DNA from: Apostichopus japonicus
Taxonomy: Eukaryota > Echinodermata > Holothuroidea > Aspidochirotida > Stichopodidae
Direction of reading: 5' to 3'
Length of the DNA: 64,000 nt
Assembly (NCBI RefSeq): GCF_037975245.1
Contig: NC_092575.1
Coordinates: 27,317,841 to 27,381,840, forward strand
The position numbers and the translations under genes are program-made. This document shows, piece by piece, positions 1-11,394 of this stretch. Under the pieces are notes generated by a model. That model searched no databases, was not told the DNA's origin, and saw nothing but the letters and a program-made list of their open reading frames with translations. The stretch's first letter is position 1, and every line of letters starts with the position of its first letter.

Positions 1-782
1 TTATCGATCTGTTTATGTTTCAAGTTGATCCTGATTCTCAGGAAAAACCGTTATTATGGACGTCAGAGCCCTATTTTTCTGAGGAATTTCAGTTTACCGG
101 GTTTGGTTCAGAATGGCGGTCTGTTTGTGTACTGGATGATCGTCTGTTTTTAACGTGTTGTAAGGATACGATTGCATTGTACGATAGTAGTTATGGCGGT
201 CTGGTCAAGAGAGGGAAGTTTGACGGTATAGCCATGTGTATGACAACCAGAGATGGTTTAGTCTATGTCGGTTTACATAGATCCAATGAGGTGATTGTCT
301 TAGATTTGAGAGATTTTAGAATAAAGAAGACGATCACCTTAACAGGATTAGATAGTAGAGACTGTCCCTTTGATATATCAGTTAGTAATAATAAACTGTT
401 TATCTGTACAGGCTATGATAGAGCTTTAATGTATAATAGTGAGGGAAAAATAGAACAGGAATATACAAACACACAGTACAGATATGCATTTAGTATAACA
501 GTCAGTGAAGAGAAAGGATTAATATTTATATTATGGATTGGTGGTGAGGGTAGTCAAGTTGTTGTTTACTCTCTATCTAGGGGTCATTCTTTCATCTCTG
601 GGGGTCATTCTTCCATCTCTGGGGGTCATTTCTTGGCTTTTTTTAAAGTTCGTGATAATTCCATGAGAATCAGGATCAATAATTACATAAACAGATTGTT
701 TTTGGTTACTGGAACAACTGGAGAAGTATATGAATATCACACAGTAAGTACTAATATTAAAGAAAATATATGCCTATGGTAA
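1..782 (+). CDS. beta-propeller (NHL/WD-like) protein, 3' part of gene
   Basis: The frame is already open at base 1 before the first Met at 15, so the window starts inside this exon. The 260-odd residues show about five short beta-rich repeats of the form V-x-V-L-D-D-R-L-F-L ... T-I-A-L-Y-D and I-S-V-S-N-N-K-L-F-I-C, typical of NHL or WD-like propeller blades. In deuterostome invertebrates such propellers often close TRIM-like proteins, but no RING or B-box is in view. The frame ends with TAA at 780-782, and AATAAA follows at 921. A donor-like site (ACA|GTAAGTA, after 743, phase 0) lies just before the stop, so an alternative splice to a downstream exon cannot be excluded. A 21-bp tandem duplication at about 583-630 gives a 7-residue repeat (GHSFISG/GHSSISG). 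Family is inferred from blade pattern only. Confidence 0.6.
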   Translation, partial: IDLFMFQVDPDSQEKPLLWTSEPYFSEEFQFTGFGSEWRSVCVLDDRLFLTCCKDTIALYDSSYGGLVKRGKFDGIAMCMTTRDGLVYVGLHRSNEVIVLDLRDFRIKKTITLTGLDSRDCPFDISVSNNKLFICTGYDRALMYNSEGKIEQEYTNTQYRYAFSITVSEEKGLIFILWIGGEGSQVVVYSLSRGHSFISGGHSSISGGHFLAFFKVRDNSMRIRINNYINRLFLVTGTTGEVYEYHTVSTNIKENICLW

Positions 783-920
783 AAAGTAGGAATAGTTATC
801 ACTTTTATTAAACCAATCCTTTGATTGAAGCTCAACAAATTGGGTTTCATTCTATACTAACAAGTGACGAGAAGACACTCTTAGATGTTTTGAGATCTAC
901 TTTGCAAAATTTAATGAAAA

Positions 921-926
921 AATAAA
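921..926 (+). terminator. poly(A) signal AATAAA
   Basis: Canonical AATAAA 139 bases after the stop codon of the propeller exon; a second AATAAA follows near 1036. Supports 1-782 being a terminal exon. Confidence 0.45.
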
Positions 927-1054
927 GGTACATTTTGCTTTGAGATTTGCTGTTTCTGGTAACGTTGTCATGGAAGTGTTTTGTACTGTCAATGTAAAAT
1001 TGGTTTCCTTATTTTCTCTGTCTTAATTGCTTAAAAAAATAAACAAAAATTTTG

Positions 1055-1720
1055 CTGGTGAATGCGGAATTTTATGAAGAACACACTATTACTTGTTTGT
1101 TAAGATGAAGATCAAAATGGTGGAAAAGTAAGTGTATTTTTTTTTTAATTTAGGCCATTGGATGCTTGTTGCCCATTGCAATAATAGAGCAACGTAAAAA
1201 TATTTGGGAAATATATTTTCTTATTTTCTGACTATACAACCTGCTAATTTTACCAAATTGTAACTAGTGAATGCGGAATTTTTATGAAGAACACAACTTT
1301 TACTTGTTTTTGAAGAGGAGCATAAAAATGGTGGAAAAGTAAGTGCAAAATTTAATGAAAATATTTGGCCATTTGATGCTTGTTGCACTTTGCAATATTA
1401 GAGCAACAGACAAAATTTGTAAAATATTTCTTCTTACTTTATGAACATACAACCTGCTAATTTTTACCAAATTGTTACTAGTGAATGAGGAATTTTATGA
1501 AAAACACAACTTTTACTTGTTTTTGAAGAGCGAGATAAAAATGATGGAAAAGTAAGTGCAAATTTTCTGACAAACTTAGGCCATTGTATACTTGTTGCAC
1601 TATGCAATATTAGACCAAATATGAAATAAAGTTTGTCTCATTTTGTGATCTATCAGGCTGTTAATTGCTACAAATATGGTATTAGTGAATGCAAGATATT
1701 CTCAATTTAATGCAATAAGT
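1055..1720. repeat. diverged tandem repeat, about 4 units of ~210 bp
   Basis: The motif GTGAATGCGGAATTTTATGA recurs with small changes at about 1058, 1267, 1481 and (decayed) 1685. Each unit also carries AAAATGGTGGAAAAGTAAGTG and a GCCATTNGATGCTTGTTGC segment. The first three units are clearly alike; the fourth is degenerate. No coding sense was found. Confidence 0.75.
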
Positions 1721-3821
1721 GTTATATTTTGTTGAAATTATTTCTATAAAGAAAATCTAAAACTAAAAAATTCTATGAAAAGTGATGGAAAATGAATGTT
1801 GCCTGACAAGGCTGACATACAGTCAGACCATGTAGTGTAGTTACTTTATCATCTTTGGGCTGTCAAAGTCTGCTAAAATATACAAATTTGACAAAACCAA
1901 TGCAAACTATTGTTAAGAACACAACAGGTGCAATTTACCTTGAGATGAGGTAAACTTCAAGAAAGATTAAGGGCAATATTTTCATCTTACAAATCGGCCA
2001 TACTGCTGCCATGTTGATTAGTTTGACACTAGTGTACATGTATAGCAAATACTGCAGTGATGATACCTTGATTTGATGACAGTATTTAAGTCTTGATAAA
2101 ATGGCCCGACACAAGCTTCCCTCTATTTTGGGATGTAGGGTGCTTTATTAAGGTGCACATTAGTAAAAAAAATGCAGAAAAAAAGGGGGGAATGTGACCT
2201 TAGCCTTGTCTTATATTCACATTGTCAACAGAGTTAAGACTACAAAATTCACAAAGCCATTGAAATCAATTTTATTACTTCTGAGGAGAGAAAGTTGTAG
2301 CTAATTTAAAGGCTCAACTTTAATAACTAGAGGTTTCATTGAGTAAGTTGACAGTATTTTCAGTGTCAGTTCTCTTCAAGTGGTTCATTTCACTGGTAGC
2401 CTATGATTTCCATTATGAAGCATGCATGGTGTAATGCAATAGTCATTAAAAGTAACATTTAACAGAGTTTGGATTAATTACTGACAATGCTAAATAAGTT
2501 AGTAGGTAAAATTTAGCTGTACTACACTGATAAGAAATATACTGGAGTTTCAATTTGTGACAGTAACTATTATAGACATCACATTGTATAAGAGACGATA
2601 CTCAATATCCTGCTCAATAGTCTAAATATGCACTGAGTACATTAATTAACGTTAGTGAAGATGCTCATTCACTAGCTGTCACCAAGCACACAGTGTAACA
2701 TATATATAGTTGCTATGCACATGCATTTAACATGATCAATGCTACACATGCATGAGAAAGCATTGCAACATGTATGTCAACCAGTGTAAGAACAATGTTC
2801 TTCCTAGCTGTTAAAGGCCTATTTGTACATGTCATCAGGCCACACCTATTAACTTGTAAATTATGTCTGGCAGGCTTAAGTAACCCGGGAAACTTGGTTA
2901 AAGTAGCATTACAATAAGTTGATAACTGCACGTAGCTTCAATAATTAAATGTTTCAATGCATTCTTTGTCATGAAGCTATGTATTGCTCATAGTGCTGTA
3001 GCTGCAAATACAATTTAGACTTTTTAAGATTGGTGTATAAATCTTAAAAAGTCTTGAACAGTGCAAATGGACTTTGCAGGCATTGATCTGCAGCACATGT
3101 AGTTTAGCTGTGCAACTTACAAGCATTTAACCATACTTTACAGCCTATAGTGCTTCTTAGTTAGTTTTGTACTAATGCAGTAAATTTCTATTGCAAGATT
3201 GTAAGATTAAATAAATGAATCTTCTGTAAGTAAAATATTGTGTAAAGTACAAACCTACATCAATGATTGACATAGTAAACTCATGTAAAACACCACAGTG
3301 AAGAGTTAAGTAAACATGAGAAGAGAGTGTGGATCAGAGATATGGTTATTTGTGTGTGTTTTTAATTGACTGACCACCTACTTTGCCCAGAATAGAAGAC
3401 ACTTTAACTAGCTCCCACACAAACACGGCCCATAATGTACTGTTTATTGGCTTAATTTCGAGAATAATGTTTAGCCCGTGAACTTGAATTTTAAGCTGGT
3501 GGCGCCATGAATAAATCTACAACAATCTGCCCGATATACAGCGTCATGTACAATATAGAAGCATGTAGCTGTACAGTCTTAAAAATCAATCCAACCAATT
3601 GTCAACTTTTAATTCTTTTAATTTATTCTGGAATAAATACATAAGATTGTTGTAAGAGGAATTCAGGTAAAACACAGTCTCATAACTCACACCATCATAT
3701 TTTAAGAAATCCCTCCCTTGGATTGTTTTGCTGTCTCAATGTGTCAAACTTGTACATCTGTTTTGTTTTATAGTCACCAGTATATTTATATGATGATCTT
3801 TTTGTTGTCTTTTTGTTAAAG
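1721..3821. other. non-coding stretch (intergenic or 5' intron)
   Basis: AT-rich with no convincing exon. Its only clear structure is a perfect 14-bp inverted repeat (AGACTTTTTAAGAT, 3017-3030 with 3041-3054, 10-base loop). The 5' end of the gene starting at or before 3822 should lie here or further left; I cannot identify it. Confidence 0.4.
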
Positions 3822-4082
3822 GGTGACATCTTTGCATTTGATAACTTCCTGATCCGCTCAGAGTCATTGATTGAGAAAGATGACTGTCAGAAGCTGCTTG
3901 ACTACTTTGAAGTTCCAGCTAAGAAATCAAATGATATTATTGAGAGTGATGAACCCTTTTCTTCTCTTGCCCACCATCTCAGAGAGGCAGGGAAGGTCTC
4001 TGTTAATGACATCAGCCATTTAATGACAGCATGCTCTGAAAAAGGACTGAGTAAATTGGTGACTGTCTACCACAAGCAAAAG
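3822..4082 (+). CDS. exon 1 in view: death-effector-like domain
   Basis: The exon runs from acceptor TTGTTAAAG|G to donor CAAAAG|GTAAGT, phase 0 at both ends, 87 codons. The peptide has the six-helix death-fold pattern: helix 1 FAFDNFLIRSESLIE, helix 2 DDCQKLLDYFEVP, helices 3-4 ending PFSSLAHHLREAGKVS, helix 5 DISHLMTACSEKGL, helix 6 LSKLVTVYHKQ. The DDCQKLLDYFEVP stretch resembles QHCQKLGVYFKLKP in the domain at 60794-61110, supporting common origin. Death-effector domains mediate homotypic assembly of apoptosis or immune signalling complexes in the cytoplasm. No start codon is in the exon, so at least one coding exon lies upstream. DED versus another death-fold subfamily needs a profile search. 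Confidence 0.75.
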
Positions 4083-5382
4083 GTAAGTTCATATCAGAAA
4101 GTTTAAACAAGTTGAATATGTTGTGAAACGCAAAACATTCAAACTCATTGCCCACACAAAGAATAAAATAATTTGAGCTAATATTGTATCGTTGAAAAGC
4201 ACTATTTGGGGGCCTGGAGGGGGGATCTTAAGAGGACAATCCACGCAAAATGACAATGGGAAACCATCCACGTTGTTAAACTGTTATCTATTCCACAAAC
4301 TGACAACACACACGAGCCTAGATGAACATGCAACATACAAAAGGAAACAATGAGCAGTAATGGAGCAGCATTCAACAAGATATAATGAAACATGAATAAT
4401 ACAATATGCTTTCTTGCAATATAACCCAGCTAACTATTGTCCACAAACACTCGCTTTTTAAATAGTTAAGGAATTTAGCAACCAATCTCCAGGTGAAAGA
4501 TAACCCCAAAACACCATATTGCATGAGAACCCCACCATTGTAACACATGACATTCCTTTGAACTTATTTGACTGTCCACAACAATTATGATATATATACA
4601 TTGACTAATTGAAAAAAATGATAAAATAATAACAAATAACGCAGCAGATCAGAACCGTTCAATCACATCCTAACAGTCACAAGTGGAGACTACAAGAACC
4701 TATACCCAACTTTATCATACACCTTTAATGGGAATGTCAAGTTATGATGAATACCAATATTAATACCAAATTAATGAACAACTATGCCTTCACTTTAATC
4801 ATTAATTTAGTCATCACCAAAATTATCTTGAAAACAAGTCAGTTACACCTTCCCTTTACTTGCATAAGTACACATGAAATTCTTGATGCACTCATTTGTA
4901 TCTGTACTGCATATTTTAAATGTAATGCTTAAATGATAAGAACCAAAAAGCAGCCCCATTAATTACAATTAACATCTGTAAATTATGGGTTAAACTCAAA
5001 CGTTTGTTTTGTGATATGTTCAGACAAGACTGGTCAATGGTGGAATTTCCTTCCTTTCCTTTTGAAATATCGTAATTGATTATCCTTGATATATATTTGA
5101 GGATCATTGAAAGGGCTTGATCCAGTTCAATTCCTCAGAAGCAGCGCCAACATCAACACCAAGGAAAGTGAAAGATTTGCATTGTCACCTCAAATAACAT
5201 GCTATAGTTGGAACAAAATATGAGCTCACTAATTCGGTGCAAGTTCCTGGAAGATTTTACCCCATAAATTATTAAGATACATTGCACTGTATTCATTTAA
5301 ATCTTTAAATCTCTTGGGTGGAAGACAATGTTTGACCATGTTTGCATCTTATATGTTTGTTTCAGATTCAAAATTTCCCCAG
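4083..5382 (+). other. intron
   Basis: Intron between the DED-like exon and the coiled-coil exon. AT-rich; no exon, RNA gene or clear repeat seen. Confidence 0.6.
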
Positions 5383-5808
5383 AGAGTACTAAAGAATCAA
5401 CTAAAGGAATCTGAAGACAAAAGGCAGGAACTCTCTCACAAACTAACTGAATCAGAATATGAAAAACAACAACTCACTGGAAGACTAAAGGCAACAGAGG
5501 AGGAAAGAAAACAACTGTCTGGAATACTTAAGACAACAGAAGAAGAAAGACAACAATTGAAAGATACATTGAAGGTAACAGAGGAAGAAAGACAACAGCT
5601 AACTTTAAGACTAAAGACAACAGAGGAGGAACAACAACAATTGAAAGATACATTGAAGGCAACAGATGAAAACAGACAACATCTAACTAGAAGACTAAAG
5701 ACAGCAGAGGAAGAAAGACAACACTTCCTAGATAGATTGAATACAACTGAGAACAAACTGAAAAAAGTGAAGGATGGGAAAGACGAATTACTTCAGCAGC
5801 AAATAGAG
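5383..5808 (+). CDS. exon 2: long coiled coil of 14-residue repeats
   Basis: The exon runs from acceptor TTTCCCCAG|AGAGTAC to donor AATAGAG|GTTAGA, phase 0 at both ends, 142 codons. An upstream AG at 5364-5365 is also possible but would break the phase with exon 1. The peptide is an almost uninterrupted Glu/Gln/Lys/Leu coiled coil built of about eight copies of a two-heptad unit, consensus T-E-E-E-R-Q-Q-L-x-x-x-L-K-x. The DNA period is 42 bp, so it grew by tandem duplication. It probably gives parallel oligomerisation of the death-domain protein. Repeat copies vary enough for all to be kept under selection. The antisense frame is open only because of the repeat. Confidence 0.8.
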
Positions 5809-6712
5809 GTTAGATTTCACATAGCAAGTGATTATAGATAACTGATGACCAAGTAACCTGACCTGGTCATGAGAAATTTAGTCACTTTGAACAAGAATAA
5901 CTTTCTGCTTGATCTTGCAGTGTAAAGTGAATTGATAAGTTACTATTTGCAAACACAACTTGCATTTTCAGAAATAAGGGAATGGTTATTTTGTCCAACA
6001 GTAGAGGTAAAATGATGAACATATTATGCGCTATTTGTCAGAAGAATAGTATGCAAGCATGATGTTTAGTTCATATGATGTACAGTTACTTTTACTGTAT
6101 TAATATATAGGTCAAAGTTCATATGTGGTTCAGAGAGGCCAATCAGAACATGCACAGGCAAAAGTCTTTAATCCCTTTAACTCAAGGACAGAACTTTCAG
6201 AGAGTATTCATTTCATGGTGGAATATGCTCTTTTAATGTAGAAGTTTGCTACACAGCTGAAGTTATACTGTATTGTTCTATTTTTAGTTACATGTGACAG
6301 TTTAAATTAACTAGCAAAACTTAACAGAGGAATTTTTTCATGTGCAATGGCACAATTTTTTGTACATTAAAGCGTGTTATGGGACTTATTGAAAATTGAA
6401 ACAATATAAAATTAAGTAGACTAAATGATATCATTGAACTTTTGTCCTGATAGGCCTACATTCCTTCTTCTAGAACAGCATTCCACCTTTCCTGGGGGTG
6501 CATGTGAAGGTTAGATCACAGTTCTCTGCACTCATTTATTGCAAACATGTGATTTCTCTGAGCCAGGTAGTAATTTCGCAATAGTCACACCCTCAAGTAG
6601 GTGATCAAAAGGTTATCAGTTTAGATTGCCTGAAAATAAATCTGAAGAATTTTGTCAACTTGAATAATGTTCTCCCCTCAGAGAAAGGCTACTTCATAAA
6701 TGTTTGATTCCT
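5809..6712 (+). other. intron, first part
   Basis: AT-rich intron sequence with no exon or repeat recognised before the repeat complex that starts near 6713. Confidence 0.5.
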
Positions 6713-6795
6713 TGCCGAAGGCAGAAGGAACCTATGCGATGGTGATGGTGTGCATGCGTGTATGTGCGTGTCTGTGTGTGAGTACACTTGTCTAC

Positions 6796-6960
6796 AAGTA
6801 TTCTGACTGAGGACTTGAACAAAAAAATTCCAGGTCCTCGGTTGTGATTTCTAAAATATCACCATGTCCTCAAAAGAATTTCTATTGATATGGGGTATTG
6901 TTAAGGTTAGAGTACATGGATTTGAACAATGGGGTCCTATGTCTCAATGTAAAACACACC
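6796..6960 (+). repeat. dispersed repeat with CCGAGGAC / GTCCTCGG arms, copy 1
   Basis: Shares CTGAGGACTTGAACAAA, AGGTCCTCGGTTGTGATTTC and GGATTTGAACAATGGGGTCC with 8250-8430 and, inverted, 38660-38830. GTCCTCGG and its complement recur within one copy, giving stem-loop potential. (GT)n lies alongside in each copy. Confidence 0.7.
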
Positions 6961-7081
6961 TGGGTGTGGGTTTGTCTATGTGACACCTTGGCTTGTAAAC
7001 ACAATATCTCAAGAACCAAACATTGCCTGAAATTGAAATTTGGTTTGTAGGTAAGTAGATGATTCATATTGTCTTTTATGG

Positions 7082-7094
7082 AGGTCAAAGGTCA
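7082..7094 (+). promoter_or_regulatory. DR1 nuclear-receptor-type motif in repeat
   Basis: AGGTCAAAGGTCA is an exact direct repeat of AGGTCA with one-base spacing, the consensus bound by RXR/HNF4-type receptors. It sits in a repeat unit, so function is unproven. Confidence 0.3.
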
Positions 7095-7591
7095 TTTGAG
7101 GTGAAGGTATGAAAACCTTCTAACACAATATCTCAAGAATTCAAAGCTGCTTGAACTTCAAACTTAGTATGTGGTAGCCATTAGTGATTAGATGTTTTCT
7201 AACCTTTTTGATGGAGGTCAAAAGTCACCAGAGATCAAAGGCTAACAACCTTGTAAATACGATTCCCCAAAGATGTAAAAGGTACTTGAACTTGGTTTGT
7301 TGGCGGCCCTTGGTGAGCAGATGACCTCTATTGTTTCAAATTGTGAAAACATAAACCTGATATCTCAAGAAGGGAAGCATGGGCAGACCTCATATTTAGT
7401 ATTTAGGGGAACCCCATTGAGTAAAATAATCCTATTGTGTTAGGTGGAGATTAATGGTCTTTTGGAGTCACCAGAGGTCAAATTTTGAAAACCTTGTAAA
7501 CGCGATATCTCAAGAAGGGAAGATCGATTCAATTCATATTTAGTGTTTAAACGTACAACATTGAGTACAGGAAGCCTTATGTTCTTGGTGT

Positions 7592-7604
7592 AGGTCAAAG
7601 GTCA
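7592..7604 (+). promoter_or_regulatory. DR1 nuclear-receptor-type motif, second exact copy
   Basis: Second exact AGGTCAAAGGTCA in the same array. Near matches: 9059-9072 (two-base spacing) and 10466-10478 (AGGTTAAAGGTCA). Confidence 0.3.
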
Positions 7605-8249
7605 TTTAGGGACAACAAGTCTAATTGTGACAGCCTTGCAAACATGATATTGTTAGAAAGGACAAATCTCATATTTGGTTTGTAGAAGTACCATATTAAA
7701 TTTAAGGAGCCTGTTATTGCTTTAGGTGGAGGTAAAAGGTCATTTGAGGTCAATACACTTACTTCACTCCCCTCTTACCTGTCTCTCCACACTAACACAT
7801 ATTCCTAACATAATATCGCAAGGAAAGCTTGGACAGATCGCATATTTGGTGTGTAATTGTGCCACATTTCACCAGGGGATTCACCATCAGCTTGTAAAAC
7901 CATGTTTTACACAATATTTCAATATTAAATAAGAACTGATATCATATTTAGTATGTTGATGTTTCTATCACATTTAGTACAAGAAACTTGTTGTTGAGGT
8001 CAACTGTCATTTCAGGACAGCCTGCGTCATTTCGAATTTATTGTTTGTTACAACACACTGCTTTTCACTGTATTACTAATATCAAGTATGTTGAAAATCC
8101 TCACTATACATCAGATTCAGTTACTTCATCGAAACCACTATGCATTTTTGCATTCTGTTTTTTGGTTTCGATGAAATCGTAACCTATGCATTCATGCAGG
8201 CGGAGAGTGTGTGCCTGTATGTACGTGTGCGTGTGTGCGTTTGTTTTTT

Positions 8250-8430
8250 ATTCTGACCGAGGACTCGAACAAAAGAATTTTAGGTCCTCGGTTGTGATTT
8301 TTATAGAATCACTACGTCCTCGGAAGAATTCCATTGCATGGGGTATTATTAAGGTTAGGGTACGTGGATTTGAACAATGGAAAATACAATGGGGTCCTCG
8401 GTCTGAATGTAATGCAAATATGTGTGGGTG
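8250..8430 (+). repeat. dispersed CCGAGGAC / GTCCTCGG repeat, copy 2
   Basis: Closest to the shared consensus: CTGACCGAGGACTCGAACAA, GGTCCTCGGTTGTGATTT, AATCACTACGTCCTCGG. Followed by (TG)n. Just upstream, TTCATCGAAACCA (8125-8137) and its perfect complement (8163-8175) form a 13-bp stem. Confidence 0.7.
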
Positions 8431-10749
8431 TGTGTGTGTGTGTGTTTGTGCGGCTTGTTAACACGGTATCTCAAGTAGGGAAGCTTGGACCAATCTAATA
8501 TTTGGTGCATATGAGTACCACATTAAGTAGATGTGCCGTATTTTTTTCTGGTGCCTGTGAAGGTCACCAAAGGTCAGTTAGAGGCCAAAAACCAAAATAT
8601 TAAAACAAACAATAACTCTCATTGACAGAATCCGATATGGTTGATATTTTAGGACCATTTGTGAATGGGGTAAGGGATCATTTCAAAACATAACGGTCAT
8701 GTGATCCAAGGTCAATCAGGGGTCAAAAACTAGTATTTTTGCAATAACTTGAGAACCAAATGTCCGTCAAGGTTGGGAGTTACGCTATTGTAATCAGGGA
8801 GTCGACCCGCATCTAGGTGACCATTGACCTCTGGTGAACTTTATCGGTTTTTGGGGTTATTGGAATTTTTGTGGCCATAATTGGATCTCAAAGGTACCTT
8901 CCGATCAAAATGGTCCATAGTTGACCCCTGTGCGACCTTCGTGTGCGAAGTTATCAGAGGTCAATGTTTTTGTTTTCTTATAAGTACAGTTAGGATGGTC
9001 GCACAGACTTGTGATGTTGCTTTTTGGAATCAGCGTGTCAAACTACATCTGAACGCGAGGTCAAAAGGTCAAATCTTGAAAACTATGCTCATTTTAGGAG
9101 ATACGGGGCAAAACAAAACAAAACAAATAACAGTTTGTCAATATTTTGATATATGATAGAGCTCTTTGTGCTATATATAGGAAACCAACTTCCGCTTCAA
9201 TCGGACACCCAGTTCTCAAGTTATGAGGGGCCAAAGGTTGGTTTGATACATTTCTAGCAATAACATGATGTGTGTACATTTAAGGCCAAACAAATTTTAG
9301 GACAGAGTGCACCTCATCAAGAGGAAGATTTTTGTTAAAACTATCAGCTCATTTATGGTCATTCAAGGTTCATTATGTGCAGAAAACTGCCAGCTTATGC
9401 TAATTTTTGCGACAACTTCTAGTCACAAAGTCTGACATAGCTGGTATATTAGGACAAGTTGTAAATGTAATAGGCGCACTTTTCAAAATAACGGTGATGT
9501 GATCCAAAGTCAACAAAGGTCATTTATGGGTCAAATGTGTTTTTTTTTCTCAATAACTTGTGGAAATACCACTGACAGGATCCGACATGGTTGATATTTG
9601 GGACTAGTTTTGAATGGGGTAAGGGAATGTTTCCAAACATGATATATTGAGACAAGTTGTGAATGAAGTAGGGGCACGTTTTCTTAAGTAACAGTGATGT
9701 GATCCAAGGTTCAAAATGTGTTTTTAGCAATAACTTGTGAAACTACCACTGACAGGGTCCGACATGATTGATATTTGTAGTTGTGAATGGGGTAAGGGAT
9801 CGTTTCAAAACATAACAGTCGTGTGATCCAAGGTCAACAAAGGTCAATTAGGGGTCAAAAACAAGTATATTTGCCATAACTTGAGAACCAAATGTCCATC
9901 AAGGTTGGGAGTTACGCTATTGTAATACAATAGTCTAACTGTGTTCGGCTGACCTTTCACCTCAGTTTGACCTCCAGTGAACTGTATTAGCTTCTTTCAA
10001 GTTGATTCTTTGAAGTTTCGTGGGCATATTCCAATCTAACTTGTCCATAAGTGGACTCCTCGGCAACCTTAATGTGCGAAGTTATTAGAGATTTGGTTTG
10101 GTTTTGTAATACTTGGTGTGTGGAGTCATAAAATTGAGTACAAGAACCCTATTGTTTTTGATGGATATTTTTGATGGAGGTGTGTATAACCATGTACATT
10201 ATACTGACCTGTGTTAGCATGCCATAGTGTTATCGTAACAGCTAGTTCTGGTTAAACTAACAAGCAGAAGTCTAGTGCAGTGAAGTCATCGAAACCTCAA
10301 TGCATTTTGCATTCTAGTTTATGTAGGTCAAGGTAGTTGGAGGTCAACAGATTTAAAAGTATGAGAAATTTGAAAATGCGATCACTTCAGAAGTTGCGAC
10401 TATAAACTGGTTTGTACATACATGTAGCCATTTGCTATTCACATGTCTACCTGTAGTTTTCCTTGAGGTTAAAGGTCAATTACATGTTACCCCCAGTCAG
10501 AATGAGTCTGATTATGCAGAAGAAGTTTGTTAGACCTCCAATCCTCTTTGCATACGTATGAAGTAATCAATTCAGAGAGACTTGCCATTTCTGCTCAGCA
10601 ATTCAGATCGTTGTAAAATCTTGTAACAAAAGTTTCTTCTCATAATGGCAAGGACTGAGTAAGTTATTTGACTTTCTGGTTATTTGAGGCAAGAAACCAC
10701 TGGAAGGTGCATCCTTCTTGTCTCAGTCACTGTGTTGTTTACATTACAG

Positions 10750-10887
10750 GAGCTGGAAGAGGCTAAATCAACTCTGAGAGCTACAAAAGATGAACTTGTG
10801 AAGTCACAACTGGAATATGCCAAAGAATCTATGGCTTTACAAGAGGTCCTGAAGCAGACTAGGGAAGCCTTGAATCAGCAAGAATTG
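10750..10887 (+). CDS. exon 3: coiled-coil continuation
   Basis: The exon runs from acceptor ACATTACAG|GAGCTGG to donor GAATTG|GTAAGT, phase 0 at both ends, 46 codons. The peptide (ELEEAKSTLRATKDELVKSQ...) is helical with heptad Leu spacing, continuing the coiled coil of exon 2. Its strong splice sites and matching phase make it a likely exon even though the sequence is low in information. It lies just right of the repeat complex, about 4.9 kb from exon 2. Confidence 0.7.
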
Positions 10888-11248
10888 GTAAGTATGATTA
10901 AGTATAGTGTATCTGTAGTTTGTATACCACCAGTTGCAAATTAAGTGTGTTTACAAAGTTAGCAAAATATTTTGACTAGAACATGAATGTATATTCCACT
11001 ATATTCCACTGTTGATGGTATTACAACATAATCTTGAGCTAACCAAAAGTGTTCTAAATTCATGGTTCATTTGACTACAAAAAGTGTGAAGTGTATAATT
11101 AGTACATTCACCTAGATGCTAAAATCAGTTGCTTTTATCAGCTAAAGACTCAATTGGTGTAACTTGACAGGTGACAGAAAGGAAAACAGGTTCTTTTAAA
11201 ATTTCAGTACACCAAATAAGATATCTTCCCTTTGTTGTTTATTTTCAG

Positions 11249-11333
11249 GCTTCATCCGCTTCTGTTACGGAGGAGGAAACCTTACTTGAAGAACGTGAAA
11301 CTCTAGACATATCACAGCAATCAACTTTGGCAG
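11249..11333 (+). CDS. exon 4: short acidic linker
   Basis: The exon runs from acceptor TATTTTCAG|GCTTCA (phase 0) to donor TTGGCAG|GTAGGA (phase 1). The 28-residue peptide is Ser/Glu/Thr-rich (ASSASVTEEETLLEERETLD). Reading through the donor gives a stop at about 11354-11356, so a short alternative terminal form is possible. Phase 1 at its end fits the exon starting at 54903. Confidence 0.55.
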
Positions 11334-11394
11334 GTAGGATCGCAATGAAAAGATAATTACTGCTCCTGGTTCTAAATTTCCAAGCAGTTTAATG

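Larger units (their letters stand above)
6713..10480. repeat. long diverged repeat complex (~140-190-bp units)
   Basis: This complex sits inside the intron. From 6950 to 7990, units of about 140 bp repeat the phrases CAATATCTCAAGAA, CATATTTGGTNTGTAG, GAGGTCAAAGGTCATTT and GAAAACCTTGTAAAC. From 8560 to 9900, longer units repeat GTGATCCAAGGTCAACAAAG, CCGACATGGTTGATATTT and GAATGGGGTAAGGG. An inverted copy of the same material is at 37950-38870, with single decayed units near 12420, 17040, 19850, 53050 and 62700. No protein is encoded. Likely internal repeats of a long non-autonomous element. Confidence 0.7.

Noticed and set aside
5436-5756. 106-codon minus-strand frame
   Set aside because: Shadow of the 42-bp coiled-coil repeat; Ser/Phe-rich with no codon logic of its own.
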